Counted from the stretch's first letter, positions 22,639-32,035 are shown. The stretch is 62,478 bases of DNA from Candidatus Brocadiaceae bacterium (GCA_012728835.1 JAAYEJ010000029.1:1-62478); one strand, 5' to 3'. Translations and numbers: made by a program. The notes: generated by a model from the sequence alone, not told the origin.

Positions 22639-24953
22639 ACGATGACGCGGTCGTGGACCACGATGGCGATGTCGGTGAGGGCGTCGCCGGTGACGTCGGC
22701 GGCGACGATCTCGCGGGGCTCCACCGGGGGCGTGTCCGTCCGTTCGTAGATGGGGCCCTCGTAGACGCGGAAGCGCAGGGCGCGCTTCCAGTCGCCGTCC
22801 GGCGCCTGGGCGATCACCTCGATCTGGTGCTTCTGCACCTCTCGGAGCAGCAGTTCGTTGCGGCTGTCGCCCGTCAGGTCGGCGATCAGCGCCTCGGCGT
22901 AGGTGGTGTCCTTCTGGTCGGTCTCGTAGGCGGCCACTTCCTTCAGCTCGGGTGCGCCCTGCTCCAGGAACAGCACGCCCACCTTCTCCTGGCCCACCAG
23001 GAGGACCTCGGCGGTGCCGTCTCCGTCGGTGTCGGCGGTCGTCAGCCCGAGCAGTTCGAACGGCCCGATGTCGACGTCGCGGGCGACCTCGTAGAGGTCG
23101 TTCGCGCCGCGCCGGAGGATCGACAGGCGGCTCGACGCGGAATCGCACGCGAGGAGTTCGGCCTGCCCGTCGCCGTCCAGGTCGGCGGCGGCCAGGGCCG
23201 CGTAGGACGCGCGGGGGTTGGCGTGGCTGTACTGGTCGTCCACGTGCAGGTTCGTGCCGTCGTAGCGGACGGCGCGCACCAGGTTGCCCTTGCCCAGGAA
23301 CAGGGCGGGCGCCTGGGGGCCGGAGGCGACGGCGGCGGGCTTCAGGTCGCGGAGCATGTGCCGGTAGAAGCCCGGCTGCTCGCTGACGTCCGTGAACAGG
23401 CCGTCGGGCCCCTGCATGAGCAGGGCGGGGGGGGCGTACTGGGGGAAGGCCAGCAGGTCGGCGGCGCCGTCGCCGTCCGCGTCGACGGCCACCAGGGCCG
23501 CCGGGGGCTCCTTGAACGTCTCGACGGGCTGGCGGCGCTTGACCTCGTAGCGGTCGGGCGTGCGCTCGAGGGTGACGATCTCCACGGGGCCCCGGTCGGC
23601 GCCTTCGGGCGGGGTGCCGCGCACGGCGCAGTAGACGAACGGGCCCGCGGCGGCCGGCCCGGCGCCCACGGCGATGCCGTGCGGCTCGCCGTTGACGGGG
23701 ATCGGGGTCGGATAGGTCAGCCGGCCCGACTCGGCGTCGTAGCGGGAGACGCCCAGTATCCCCTCCTTGCGGCTGCCCACGAGGATCTCGGCCGGTCCGT
23801 TGCGTGGCTGGAACGCGGCGAGCGCCGAGGGCTCCTCGAGGGCCGGGAAGCTTTCCGGCGGGGCCATGCCGCCGCCCGCGCGGCTGAGCACGAGGCTCAG
23901 GCGCGCGGTGCTGGGGTTGCTGACGATCACGTCGGGCAGGCCGTCGCCGTTCACGTCGGCCACGACGGACGTACGGTTGCGGCTCTTCTCGTCGCGTGGG
24001 AAGGCGATCAGGTGCAGGTCGCCCGCCGGCGTGCCGGCCGGCCCGGCGTCGTCGTGCTCCACCGACCACCGGAGCACCTTGATGCGGTTCGTCGTGGACT
24101 CGACGACGACGATCTCGGGGGCGCCGTCGCCGGTGCAGTCGCCGACGGCCACGTGGCGCGGCGGCGGCATGCGGAAGCGGTATTCGGGCCCCGGCGTGCC
24201 GTCCGGCAGCGTGGGACGAACGCGCAGCGGGTAGCGCGTGCCCGGGGATCGGAAGACCATGTCCGGCCGGCCGTCGCGGTCGACGTCGCCCAGGACCAGT
24301 CCGAACGACCGTTCGATGGCCACCGGATAGTGCTGCGGCTCGGCCAGGCGGCCCTCGTCGTCCTGGAAGAACACCAGGAGGTCGTCCTGGGCCAGCAGGA
24401 CCAGGTCGGCCCGCCCGTTGCCGTCCAGGTCGGCCTGCTCGAAGCCGCCGGCGAACTTGGACGGCAGGTCCGGAAGGAAGCTCTGTACGGTCTCCCAGCG
24501 GCCCTCGTCGTCGGGGCGGGTCACGAGCACCTCCATGTCGGCCGTCAGGTAGACGATGGCGGCCGGGGCGCCGGCGAAGGCCCCGACCTCGCAGCCGACG
24601 ATGCTCTCGTTGAGCCGGATCTCGTCCTCGAACAGGAGCCTTTCGGGCGCCAGATCGTTCAAGCCGTCCGGCTCGAAGGCCTCCGGCGTCTCCCCCGGCT
24701 CCCACTGGCGCAGGATGTGCACCTTGCCGGCGCGGTCGTTGACCAGGACCAGGTCCGTGCGGCCGTCGCCGTTCATGTCGTGCGCGGCGAGCGCCCCGAT
24801 GCCGTGTCCGCACGGGAAGAGGTGCGGCCCGGTGAATCGAAGGCGGGGGCCGCCCGCTCCCGGTGCGTCCGGGGCTTGCGGAGCCTGTGCTGCCGCACCG
24901 GCGGCGACGGCCGACGCGAGCAGGAGTGCGAGGACGATCGGCGCAGTCTTCAT
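22611..24953 (-). CDS. Secreted FG-GAP/VCBS repeat protein
   Basis: A 780-residue exported protein. Residues 1-23 are a signal peptide (MKTAPIVLALLLASAVAAGA...A). The rest is a string of at least ten calcium-binding VCBS/FG-GAP blades, each with D-x-[ND]-G-D-G-x-x-D: DMNGDGRTDL, DLDGNGRADL, DVDRDGRPDM, DCTGDGAPEI, DVNGDGLPDV, DADGDGAADL, DLDGDGQAEL, DTDGDGTAEV, DLTGDSRNEL and DVTGDALTDI. Together they should form one or two beta-propellers. Such proteins are commonly extracellular adhesins or binding scaffolds; no enzymatic domain is seen. The ligand is unknown. It is transcribed divergently from the phosphatase gene at 25272. Confidence 0.88.
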   Translation of the reverse strand: MKTAPIVLALLLASAVAAGAAAQAPQAPDAPGAGGPRLRFTGPHLFPCGHGIGALAAHDMNGDGRTDLVLVNDRAGKVHILRQWEPGETPEAFEPDGLNDLAPERLLFEDEIRLNESIVGCEVGAFAGAPAAIVYLTADMEVLVTRPDDEGRWETVQSFLPDLPSKFAGGFEQADLDGNGRADLVLLAQDDLLVFFQDDEGRLAEPQHYPVAIERSFGLVLGDVDRDGRPDMVFRSPGTRYPLRVRPTLPDGTPGPEYRFRMPPPRHVAVGDCTGDGAPEIVVVESTTNRIKVLRWSVEHDDAGPAGTPAGDLHLIAFPRDEKSRNRTSVVADVNGDGLPDVIVSNPSTARLSLVLSRAGGGMAPPESFPALEEPSALAAFQPRNGPAEILVGSRKEGILGVSRYDAESGRLTYPTPIPVNGEPHGIAVGAGPAAAGPFVYCAVRGTPPEGADRGPVEIVTLERTPDRYEVKRRQPVETFKEPPAALVAVDADGDGAADLLAFPQYAPPALLMQGPDGLFTDVSEQPGFYRHMLRDLKPAAVASGPQAPALFLGKGNLVRAVRYDGTNLHVDDQYSHANPRASYAALAAADLDGDGQAELLACDSASSRLSILRRGANDLYEVARDVDIGPFELLGLTTADTDGDGTAEVLLVGQEKVGVLFLEQGAPELKEVAAYETDQKDTTYAEALIADLTGDSRNELLLREVQKHQIEVIAQAPDGDWKRALRFRVYEGPIYERTDTPPVEPREIVAADVTGDALTDIAIVVHDRVIVYPQQPPED

Positions 24954-25271
24954 GCCGGAGCATCTCCCCCTGGGGAATCGGGACGGGCCAGCATCCGGGC
25001 CGCATTCTACCACCGGGCGCGCGGCGGCGCCAGCCGGTCGGCGGGGAGATTGGGCCGCCGATTTTGGCCGGGCGAAAACCGGGGGCCGGCGGGATGCCCG
25101 GGGGCGCTCAGAGGGGCTTTGGAGGCCCTCCGGAGCCGTCTGAGACGGGTGGCGGGGGGCGCCCGGCCGGCGGATTGAGGGCGCCCTCGGCCTTGTGGTA
25201 GAGTGGCGGCGTCCCCGGTACCGGTGTCGGGCCCCGCCCGGGACCGGCGTCGTTTGGGGAGCGATGGGACC
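24954..25271. other. 318-bp divergent intergenic region
   Basis: It lies between the VCBS gene and the phosphatase gene. It holds the rightward promoter at 25175-25204 and a leftward -10-like TAGAAT (rc at 25003-25008) with only a poor -35. No RNA gene or repeat was recognised. Confidence 0.5.
25175..25204 (+). promoter_or_regulatory. Putative promoter of the phosphatase/kinase pair
   Basis: TTGAGG (25175-25180) and TAGAGT (25199-25204) are 18 bp apart, about 67 bp before the ATG at 25272. Confidence 0.45.
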
Positions 25272-26870
25272 ATGGTCAAGCTTCTGTGGGACAGCGGCGA
25301 GTCGCGAGGGGCCGGCCCGGAGGTCTTCCGCCCGGAGGACTACCGGGACCTGCTTGCCCGCCTCTCGGCCCTGGCAGGGGTGAGACTGGCCTTCGAACGC
25401 GAACGAGAGGCCCGCAGCCCGGACAGGGCGCTGGCCCCCGTGCGGCTCGGCAGCACCCGCACCGGCTGGGTCGTGGCGGCCCGGGCGGACGGCCCGGCCG
25501 CCGCGGCGGCCGCCGAGGCGGTCGTCGAGGCGGCCGCCGAGGTGACCAGCCGGCTGTTGACGGCCGAGCGGGACGTCTCGGCCCTGGCCGCCGAGGTGGC
25601 CGATCACAGCGAGGAACTCAACTTCCTCTACGAGATGAACTTGCGCGTGGGCGGGCTGACGGACGAGGACGAGATCTGCCAGTACGTGGTCAAGGAGGCG
25701 GCCTATCTGCTGGACTGCGAGCGTGCCTCGCTGATGCTGGAGGACAGGGCCACCGGGGTGCTGAAGATCCGCGCCGGGGTGGGCCTGCCGGAGGACATAC
25801 CCGAGGACCTGGCGGTTCAGCCGGGCCAGGGGATCAGCGGCAAGGTCTTCCAGAGCGGCACGAGCCTTTTCGTTCGGGACGGCGATCCCCTGCCGGCGGA
25901 CTCCCTGCAGGTCGGCAACCTGCGCGACGCCAAGAGCTTCCTGAGCGTGCCGCTGAAGATCACCCCGCAGGAGGACGAACAGGAGCACATCCTGGGCGTG
26001 TTCAACCTGACCCGGAAGCGCCTGAGCGACCGGTTCACGGCCAGCGACCTGAAGCTGGTCAGGGCCGTGGCGGCCTCCGCCGCCATGCAGATCCACAACT
26101 GCCGCCTGATCGATGCCGAGCAGCGCCGCCGCGAGCTGGAGCACGAGCTGCAACTCGCCGCCGGCATCCAGTTGAGCCTGCTGCCGGAGGCCCCCCTTCG
26201 GTTCGGCGCCGTCAAAGTCGGCGGCCACTGCCGGCCCGCGCGGCACGTGGGCGGCGACCTGTTCGACTACTGGGTCCGGGGCGACCACCTCTGCCTGGTC
26301 ATCGCCGACGTGTCCGGACACGACCTGGGCGCCGCGCTGATGGCCGCCGCGGTGCGGAGCGTCATGCGCAGCGAGTCGGCCCACAGGCGGTCCGTGGCCG
26401 GCCTGCTGGAGCAGGTGAACCGGGCGCTCTTCGACGACCTGGCCAACGCCGAGCTGCTCGTCAGCGCCTTCTACGCCGAGATCGACCGGGCGTCGGCCGT
26501 GATGACCTTCGGCCGCGCGGGTCATCCGAAGCCCCTGCGGCTGCAGTCGGGCCGGGCCGAGAACCTCGACACCGCGGGCACGCTGCTGGGCCTCTGCGAG
26601 GATGGGCAGTTCGAGGAGCGGGCCGTCCGGCTGACCCCCGGCGACGCGATCGTGCTGTACACCGATGGGCTGGCCGAGGCCCAGGACGCCGAAGGGCGGA
26701 GTTTCGGGCCGGAGGGCGTGGCGCGCGCCGCCCTGGAGAGCCTGGGCCGGCCGTCCGGGGACGTGGCCGCACACATCGTCGGGACGGCGGCCCGGCACTG
26801 CGAGCCGTCGCCGGGCTCGGACGACATGACGGCGCTGGTCGTGCAGTTCGGCGGCAAGCAGGAGGAGTGA
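25272..26870 (+). CDS. GAF-domain SpoIIE/PP2C-type serine phosphatase
   Basis: A 532-residue cytoplasmic signalling phosphatase. A short N-terminal domain (1 to about 100) leads into a coiled coil (about 95-120). A GAF sensor domain follows (about 130-285, EDEICQYVVKEAAYLLDCERASLMLED...), then a linker helix QRRRELEHELQLAAGIQLSLLP. A SpoIIE-like PP2C domain completes the protein (about 315-530) with metal ligands in HVGGDLFDYW, VIADVSGHD and GSDDMTAL. Such enzymes dephosphorylate STAS-domain anti-anti-sigma factors. The next gene, a kinase-like protein, begins 3 bp after the stop. A STAS protein is encoded at 41989, but its partnership is only inference. GGGGAGCG precedes the ATG. Confidence 0.88.
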   Translation: MVKLLWDSGESRGAGPEVFRPEDYRDLLARLSALAGVRLAFEREREARSPDRALAPVRLGSTRTGWVVAARADGPAAAAAAEAVVEAAAEVTSRLLTAERDVSALAAEVADHSEELNFLYEMNLRVGGLTDEDEICQYVVKEAAYLLDCERASLMLEDRATGVLKIRAGVGLPEDIPEDLAVQPGQGISGKVFQSGTSLFVRDGDPLPADSLQVGNLRDAKSFLSVPLKITPQEDEQEHILGVFNLTRKRLSDRFTASDLKLVRAVAASAAMQIHNCRLIDAEQRRRELEHELQLAAGIQLSLLPEAPLRFGAVKVGGHCRPARHVGGDLFDYWVRGDHLCLVIADVSGHDLGAALMAAAVRSVMRSESAHRRSVAGLLEQVNRALFDDLANAELLVSAFYAEIDRASAVMTFGRAGHPKPLRLQSGRAENLDTAGTLLGLCEDGQFEERAVRLTPGDAIVLYTDGLAEAQDAEGRSFGPEGVARAALESLGRPSGDVAAHIVGTAARHCEPSPGSDDMTALVVQFGGKQEE

Positions 26871-26873
26871 TCC

Positions 26874-28436
26874 ATGAGGGACGAATCCATCCATCCTCTC
26901 CAGACCCGGTTCTTCTACGTCGGGTCGATCTTTGCGATCAGCCTCGGCCTGGCCTGCCTGATGTGGCGGTTCCGAGACGTGAACCTGATCCTGATCGCCT
27001 TCGGCCTGACCTGGGCGGTGCTGGTGACGGCGCTCACCTGGGAGGTGGTGACCCGCGCCGCGCGCCTGCAGGCCATGGTCCGGTCGCGCACCTACGCGCT
27101 GGAGCGGTCCAACGGCGACTGGGCGGCCCTGCTGGACCAGTGGAAGGCGTTCCACACCATCAGCAGCGAGATCAACCAGAAGACCGGGGCCGACGAGATT
27201 GCGCAGACCTTCGCCCACCGGCTGTGCACGAGCCTGCCCGGCGTGGACGGGGCCTGGGTCTGGCTGGAACCCGGCCTTCTGCCGGACGGCGGCGGCGGGG
27301 CATCGGCCGGCGAGGGGTTCGCACTGGCCGCCCGTTGCGGCCCGGACTTCGGCATGCCGGAGCCGCTGTGCGTCCTGCGTCCGGACAACCCCCTGACGAG
27401 CCGATGCTTCGAGGCGCCCGGCGTGACGATGGGCCATCACCTGGCCCTGCGGGCGCGCGCCTGGGGCTGGCCCTGGCTGGAGGCCGCGCGCATGGAGTCG
27501 TTCGCCGGCATGCGGCTGGAACTGGACGGCCGGCTGCTCGGCGTGCTGGGGCTGTTCAGCCGCCGTACCCTCACGGTGGAGTTCGTCAGCCGCCTGGACC
27601 TGAGCGTCAACCAGCTCACGGTGGCACTGGAGAAGGCCCGGCTGCTCCGGGAGGCGGCGGGCCGCGCCGACGAACTGGCCGCGATGGACGACGAACTGGG
27701 GCGCCTCGGCGCCATGAGGGACTGGCTGGTCTCGTCGGCCGGGCGCGACCTGCGCGGACCGCTGGCGAACATCCGCTCCATCGGCGAGATCCTGGAGCAC
27801 TGTGAGGACCTGGCCGGGCAGGAACGGCGGGAGTTCGGCCGCGTGATCCGCCATGAGAGCGGGCAGGTCTGCGGGCTGCTGGCCGACATGGTGGACCTGG
27901 CCCGCATCGCGGCGGGCGACCTGGCCCTGGCGCCGCACACGCTGGACCTGGCCGGAGTGGTGGCCCGATGCTGCGAGTCGTTCGCCCCGGAGGCCGAGGA
28001 GCGCGGCATCGTGCTGGAGACGACCGTCTCCGGCGCCGTCCCGGCGCACGCCGACGGGCAGGCCGTCGGCCGCGTGCTGAACAACCTGCTGGCCAACGCC
28101 CTCAAGTTCACCCCCGGCGGGGGGCGCATCCGCGTTGCCCTGGACGTGCTGGGCGGCAGCGACGAGCCGCTGGACGCCGTGGTGAGGGTGAGCGACACGG
28201 GCGTGGGCATCGCGCCCGGCGAGCAGGCGCGCATCTTCGACCTGTTCGCGCAGGTCGCCGCCGAGTCGGGCGAGCGGCCGGCGGGTGCCGGGATCGGGCT
28301 GGCGATCTGCCGCGAGATCGTCGAGGCGTCCGGAGGCCGCATCTGGGTCGACAGTCGGCCCGGGGACGGCAGCACGTTCGCCTTCACGCTGCCCCTCGGG
28401 GCGGCCGCTGCGGCCGCCGCCCGGCGCGTGGCCTGA
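26874..28436 (+). CDS. Membrane-bound histidine-kinase-like protein lacking the phospho-acceptor His
   Basis: A 520-residue protein with two membrane helices (about 13-30 and 36-60), a coiled coil, a GAF-like domain (about 95-255), a dimerisation helix pair and a HATPase_c domain (about 385-515). The ATP-binding boxes are intact: N-box NNLLANALKFTP, G1 DTGVGI, G2 GAGIGLAI. At the H-box, where kinases have S-H-E-L-R-T-P-L, it reads G-R-D-L-R-G-P-L, with Arg291 in place of His. It therefore cannot autophosphorylate in the usual way. It may act as a pseudo-kinase or as a Ser kinase (anti-sigma type) opposing the phosphatase encoded 3 bp upstream. The overlap-free GGAGGAG site lies within the upstream gene's end. 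Confidence 0.85.
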   Translation: MRDESIHPLQTRFFYVGSIFAISLGLACLMWRFRDVNLILIAFGLTWAVLVTALTWEVVTRAARLQAMVRSRTYALERSNGDWAALLDQWKAFHTISSEINQKTGADEIAQTFAHRLCTSLPGVDGAWVWLEPGLLPDGGGGASAGEGFALAARCGPDFGMPEPLCVLRPDNPLTSRCFEAPGVTMGHHLALRARAWGWPWLEAARMESFAGMRLELDGRLLGVLGLFSRRTLTVEFVSRLDLSVNQLTVALEKARLLREAAGRADELAAMDDELGRLGAMRDWLVSSAGRDLRGPLANIRSIGEILEHCEDLAGQERREFGRVIRHESGQVCGLLADMVDLARIAAGDLALAPHTLDLAGVVARCCESFAPEAEERGIVLETTVSGAVPAHADGQAVGRVLNNLLANALKFTPGGGRIRVALDVLGGSDEPLDAVVRVSDTGVGIAPGEQARIFDLFAQVAAESGERPAGAGIGLAICREIVEASGGRIWVDSRPGDGSTFAFTLPLGAAAAAAARRVA

Positions 28437-28494
28437 AGCCGCCCGGGCGTCCCGCGTATCGTCCGGCCCTGCGCCGCGCACGGGGGCGGCGCCG

Positions 28495-31125
28495 TCAGGG
28501 CCGCTCCTGCTCGCGCAGGCGGCGCACGATCTCCGTCAGGTGCGTCAGGGCCTCCAGGGGCGTCATCGCCTCGGGCTCCAGCGCCAACAGATCCTGCCGG
28601 ATGCGGTCGTCCAGGGGCCGGAACAGGGGCATCTGGACCGGGCGCGGTCGGGGTCCTGGCCGGCGCGGCTGCGGGGCGAACCGGGGCTGATCGTTCGGTC
28701 CGACCGCGTTCTCCTCCAGGTGGGCCAGTATCTCCCGCGCCCGGTCCTGCACCTCGGGCGGGACGCCCGCCAGCCGGGCCACGTGGATGCCGTAGCTGCG
28801 GTCCGTGGCGCCGGGCACCACGCGGTGCAGGAAGACGACGTCCGTCTTCCATTCCCGCACGGCCACGTTCAGGTTGCGAACGCGCTCCAGCGTGTCGGCC
28901 AGTTGGGCCAGCTCATGGTAATGGGTGGCGAACAGCGTGCGCGCGCCCAGGTGGTTGTGGATGTACTCCGCGGCGGCCCAGGCGATGCTGACGCCGTCGA
29001 AGGTGCTGGTGCCGCGGCCCACCTCGTCCAGGATGATGAGGCTGCGCTCGGTGGCGTTGTTGAGGATGTTGGCGACCTCGACCATCTCGACCATGAAGGT
29101 GCTCTGGCCGCGGCGCTGTTCGTCGGTGGCGCCCACGCGGGTGAAGACGCGGTCGACCAGGCCCACCTCGGCCTGGCCGGCGGGCACGAACGATCCCATC
29201 TGGGCCATCAGCACGATCAGGGCCGCCTGGCGGATGTAGACGCTCTTGCCGGCCATGTTCGGGCCGGTGATCACGAGCAGGCGGGCGCGTTCGGGGTCGA
29301 ACTCCAGGTCGTTCGGCACGAACTCCTCGTCCAGCATCTGCTCCAGCACCGGATGGCGTCCGTCCCGGACGCGCAGCGCGAGCCCCTCGTCGATCCGCGG
29401 GCGCACGTAGCCGGCCTCGGCCGCGACGGCGGCCAGGGAGAGCGCCACGTCGAGCGCCGCCAGGGCCTCGGCCGTGGCCTGGAGCCGCGCCGTGTGCTCG
29501 GCCACCTGGCGGCGCACGTCCTGGAACAGGTCGTATTCGAGCTGCCGGGCGCGCTCCCCGGCCGTCAGAACGGCCGATTCGCGTTCCTTGAGTTCCGGCG
29601 TGATGTAGCGTTCGGCGTTCTTCAGCGTCTGCTTGCGCACGTAGTCGGCCGGCACCTTCTCCTTGTGTGCGTTCGTGACCTCGATGTAGTAGCCGAAGAC
29701 CTTGTTGAAGCCCACCTTGAGCGACGGGATGCCGGTGCGCTGCGTCTCGTCGGCCTCGAACCGCGCGATCCAGTCGCGGCCCTGGCGGGCGGTCGCCCGC
29801 AGGTCGTCCAGTTCGGGGTGGTAGCCGTCCTGGATCAGGTCGCCGTCGGTCAGCGTCGTCGGCGGATCGGGGCGGATGGCGGCTGCGATCAGGCTCTCGG
29901 CCTCCGGCACGGGGTCCATGGCCCCGCGCAACTCCGCCAGCAGGTCCGCCGTGCAGGGCGCCAGCAGCGTCGCCACCTGTGGGATCCGCATCAGCGAGCG
30001 GCGCAGGCCCACCAGGTCGCGCGCGTTGGCGCGGCCGCAGCAGACCCTGGCGGTCAGGCGTTCGATGTCGTAGATGCCCTCCAGCGTCCCGGCCAGTTGC
30101 GCACGCAGGGGGCCGGCGGCGAACAGCTCTTGCACGGCCTCCAGGCGGCGCTCGATCAGGGCGGGGTCGCGCAGCGGCGTCAGGATGCGCCGGCGCATCA
30201 GGCGGCTCCCCATCGGCGTGCGGGTGCGGTCCAGCACGCCCAGCAGGCTGCCGTCGCGGCCGCCGCCGCGCATCGGCTCGACCAGCTCCAGCGCGCGCTG
30301 GGTGGTGGCGTCCAGCACGAGGTAGCGGTCGGGGAGGAACCGTTCGATCCTGCGGACCTGCCCCACGGCGGCGCGCTGGGTCTCCTGCAGGTAGACGAGG
30401 ACCGCGCCGGCGGCGCCCAGCCCGGGCCCGAGGTCGTCGCACCCGAACCCCTGCAGCGTCGCCGTGCCGAAGTGCTCGTTCAGGCGGCGGCGGCCCTCCT
30501 CGCGGCCGAACTGCCAGGGCGCCAGGCGCGTCACCAGGCAGCCCTCGGGCAGGCAGGGCAGGGCGGGGTGCCCGCCGGAGTCCTCGTCCCTCGATGCCTC
30601 CGAGAGGAGGCATTCGGCCGGTCGGACACGCGCCAGGCTGTCGGCCAGGCGGCCGACGGGTACCTCCTCGACCTCGAACCGGCCGGTCGAGAGGTCGACC
30701 CAGGCGACGCCCGCCTCGGCGTCCGAGAGCGCCACGGCGGCCAGGTAGTTGTTCGAGCGGCTGTCCAGGATGTGCTCTTCGGTCAGCGTGCCCGCAGTGA
30801 TGATGCGCGTCACGTCGCGGTCGACCAGGCCGCGCGCCTCGGCGGGGTCCTGCACCTGCTCGCAGACGGCCACGCGGTGCCCGGCGCGGATGAGGCGCCG
30901 GATGTAGCCGTCGGCGGCGTGGTGGGGGAAGCCGGCCATCGGCACGGCGCCGGCCCCCTTGTCGCGACTGGTGAGCGCCAGGCCCAGGTCGCGCGCGCAG
31001 GTCCGGGCGTCCTCGAAGAAAACCTCGTAGAAATCGCCCATGCGGAACAGCAGAACGGCGTCCTGGTGCTTCCTCTTGAAGGCCAGATACTGCTGCATGA
31101 CCGGCGTGTGGGGAGACTTGGCCAT
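28495..31125 (-). CDS. mutS: DNA mismatch repair protein MutS
   Basis: MutS1 (876 residues) recognises mismatches and small loops. The N-terminal mismatch-reading motif GDFYEVFFEDA (Phe-x-Glu) is at about residues 26-36. The connector, lever and clamp domains follow. The ATPase contains Walker A GPNMAGKSVYIRQ and the downstream ILDEVGRGTSTFDG signature. The length is standard (E. coli 853). The start at 31125 (MAKSPHTPVMQQYLAFK) fits the family; upstream in-frame residues come from the decamer repeat. No mutL is in the window. Confidence 0.97.
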   Translation of the reverse strand: MAKSPHTPVMQQYLAFKRKHQDAVLLFRMGDFYEVFFEDARTCARDLGLALTSRDKGAGAVPMAGFPHHAADGYIRRLIRAGHRVAVCEQVQDPAEARGLVDRDVTRIITAGTLTEEHILDSRSNNYLAAVALSDAEAGVAWVDLSTGRFEVEEVPVGRLADSLARVRPAECLLSEASRDEDSGGHPALPCLPEGCLVTRLAPWQFGREEGRRRLNEHFGTATLQGFGCDDLGPGLGAAGAVLVYLQETQRAAVGQVRRIERFLPDRYLVLDATTQRALELVEPMRGGGRDGSLLGVLDRTRTPMGSRLMRRRILTPLRDPALIERRLEAVQELFAAGPLRAQLAGTLEGIYDIERLTARVCCGRANARDLVGLRRSLMRIPQVATLLAPCTADLLAELRGAMDPVPEAESLIAAAIRPDPPTTLTDGDLIQDGYHPELDDLRATARQGRDWIARFEADETQRTGIPSLKVGFNKVFGYYIEVTNAHKEKVPADYVRKQTLKNAERYITPELKERESAVLTAGERARQLEYDLFQDVRRQVAEHTARLQATAEALAALDVALSLAAVAAEAGYVRPRIDEGLALRVRDGRHPVLEQMLDEEFVPNDLEFDPERARLLVITGPNMAGKSVYIRQAALIVLMAQMGSFVPAGQAEVGLVDRVFTRVGATDEQRRGQSTFMVEMVEVANILNNATERSLIILDEVGRGTSTFDGVSIAWAAAEYIHNHLGARTLFATHYHELAQLADTLERVRNLNVAVREWKTDVVFLHRVVPGATDRSYGIHVARLAGVPPEVQDRAREILAHLEENAVGPNDQPRFAPQPRRPGPRPRPVQMPLFRPLDDRIRQDLLALEPEAMTPLEALTHLTEIVRRLREQERP

Positions 31126-31159
31126 CGACCGCCTGCTCAAGGGGGGCACGGACGGCGAC

Positions 31160-31188
31160 AGGATACGGGCTGTCCCCGGCGTTGTCAA
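31160..31188 (-). promoter_or_regulatory. Promoter of mutS
   Basis: On the minus strand a perfect TTGACA (31183-31188) and TATCCT (31160-31165) are 17 bp apart, with about 28 nt of leader. Confidence 0.65.
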
Positions 31189-31198
31189 TTCGGGAGCC

Positions 31199-31255
31199 TG
31201 GGCCGCACACGGACGCACACGGACGCACACGGACGGGCACCGACGGGCACGGACA
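31199..31255. repeat. Decamer repeat upstream of mutS
   Basis: About five tandem copies of the 10-mer ACACGGACGC and variants (GGCACCGACG, GGCACGGACA). The same decamer is found upstream of the YbhN-type gene at 38215-38352. Confidence 0.8.
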
Positions 31256-31267
31256 GCGGGGCCGCCG

Positions 31268-31492
31268 TCAGCGCCTGAGCCAGAAGAAGGCCGCCGCCCC
31301 CGCCAGCGCGGCGAGGACGGCCAGGGCCAGGAGGACGCGGCGGGCCGTGGCCCCCGGCGATGCGGGGTGCACCCGGCGGCCGCAGGAGGGGCACTGGGCG
31401 CTGCGGAGAGCCGTGTACGTCATGAACTCCTCCCGGCAGTGCGGGCAGGTGGCCGTGCGGCCGCGGGTTCGTTTGGGGTCCTTCCCGCGCAT
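31268..31492 (-). CDS. Small zinc-ribbon protein with one C-terminal membrane helix
   Basis: A 74-residue protein. Residues about 13-40 form a zinc ribbon with CPHC and CPSC knuckles (TATCPHCREEF and AQCPSCGRRVHP). A single hydrophobic helix follows near the C-terminus (RRVLLALAVLAALAGAAAFFWL) and ends in two Arg. The zinc ribbon would face the cytoplasm by the positive-inside rule. The function is unknown. It lies in the short gap between mutS and rplM on the mutS strand. The short, well-formed design argues for a real gene despite no family name. Confidence 0.6.
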   Translation of the reverse strand: MRGKDPKRTRGRTATCPHCREEFMTYTALRSAQCPSCGRRVHPASPGATARRVLLALAVLAALAGAAAFFWLRR

Positions 31493-31508
31493 GGTGGCGT
31501 GAATCCCT

Positions 31509-31537
31509 TTGACAAGTGGGCACGCTTGCCCTATAGT
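31509..31537 (+). promoter_or_regulatory. Promoter of rplM-rpsI
   Basis: A perfect TTGACA (31509-31514) and TATAGT (31532-31537) with a 17-bp spacer; about 57 nt of leader precede the rplM ATG at 31601. Confidence 0.8.
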
Positions 31538-31600
31538 AGGTGGTTCGTCCCTCCCGGGGCAAGGGGAATTGTATCCCGACGCTTTTTCCGGACTCCGTCG

Positions 31601-32035
31601 ATGAAGACGCGCTTTGCGCACAAAGAGGACTACAAGGACAACCGCCGCTGGTTGCACGTCGATGCCAGCGACCAGGTGTTGGGCCGCCTGGCCACCCGCG
31701 TGGCCGTGGCGCTGATGGGCAAGGACCGCCCGGATTACACGCCCAACGTGGATACCGGCGCCTACGTGGTGGTGACCAGTGCCGAGCGGGTGCGCCTGAC
31801 AGGGCGGAAGATGGATCAGAAGGTCTACCGCCATCATTCCGGCTACCCCGGCGGGCTCAAGGAAGTGTCCGTGGCCGAGGTGCTCCGGAAGCACCCCGAA
31901 CGCGTCATCAAGGAGGCCGTGCGCCGCATGCTCCCCAAGAGCAAGCTCGGCGACGCCATGCTGACGAAGCTGAAGGTGTATGCGGGGCCCGACCATCCGC
32001 ATACCTACCACAAGCCCCAGGAACTCCCGCTGTGA
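31601..32035 (+). CDS. rplM: 50S ribosomal protein L13
   Basis: A 144-residue L13, an early-assembly protein of the large ribosomal subunit. Family landmarks are present in order: RRWLHVDASDQVLGRLATRVAVALMGKDR, the D-T-G-A-Y-V-V-V-T strand, YRHHSGYPGGLKEV, RVIKEAVRRMLPKSKLG and KLKVYAGPDHPH. The length equals the usual 142-148. It heads the conserved rplM-rpsI operon, 54 bp before rpsI. In E. coli L13 can repress its own operon; whether this occurs here is not shown. Confidence 0.97.
   Translation: MKTRFAHKEDYKDNRRWLHVDASDQVLGRLATRVAVALMGKDRPDYTPNVDTGAYVVVTSAERVRLTGRKMDQKVYRHHSGYPGGLKEVSVAEVLRKHPERVIKEAVRRMLPKSKLGDAMLTKLKVYAGPDHPHTYHKPQELPL

Noticed and set aside
21276-25178. Very long open frames antisense to glyS and the VCBS gene (up to about 1300-1500 codons on either strand)
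   Set aside because: They mirror well-supported genes, are Arg/Ala/Gly/Pro-rich and match no family; GC-rich DNA leaves antisense frames open.
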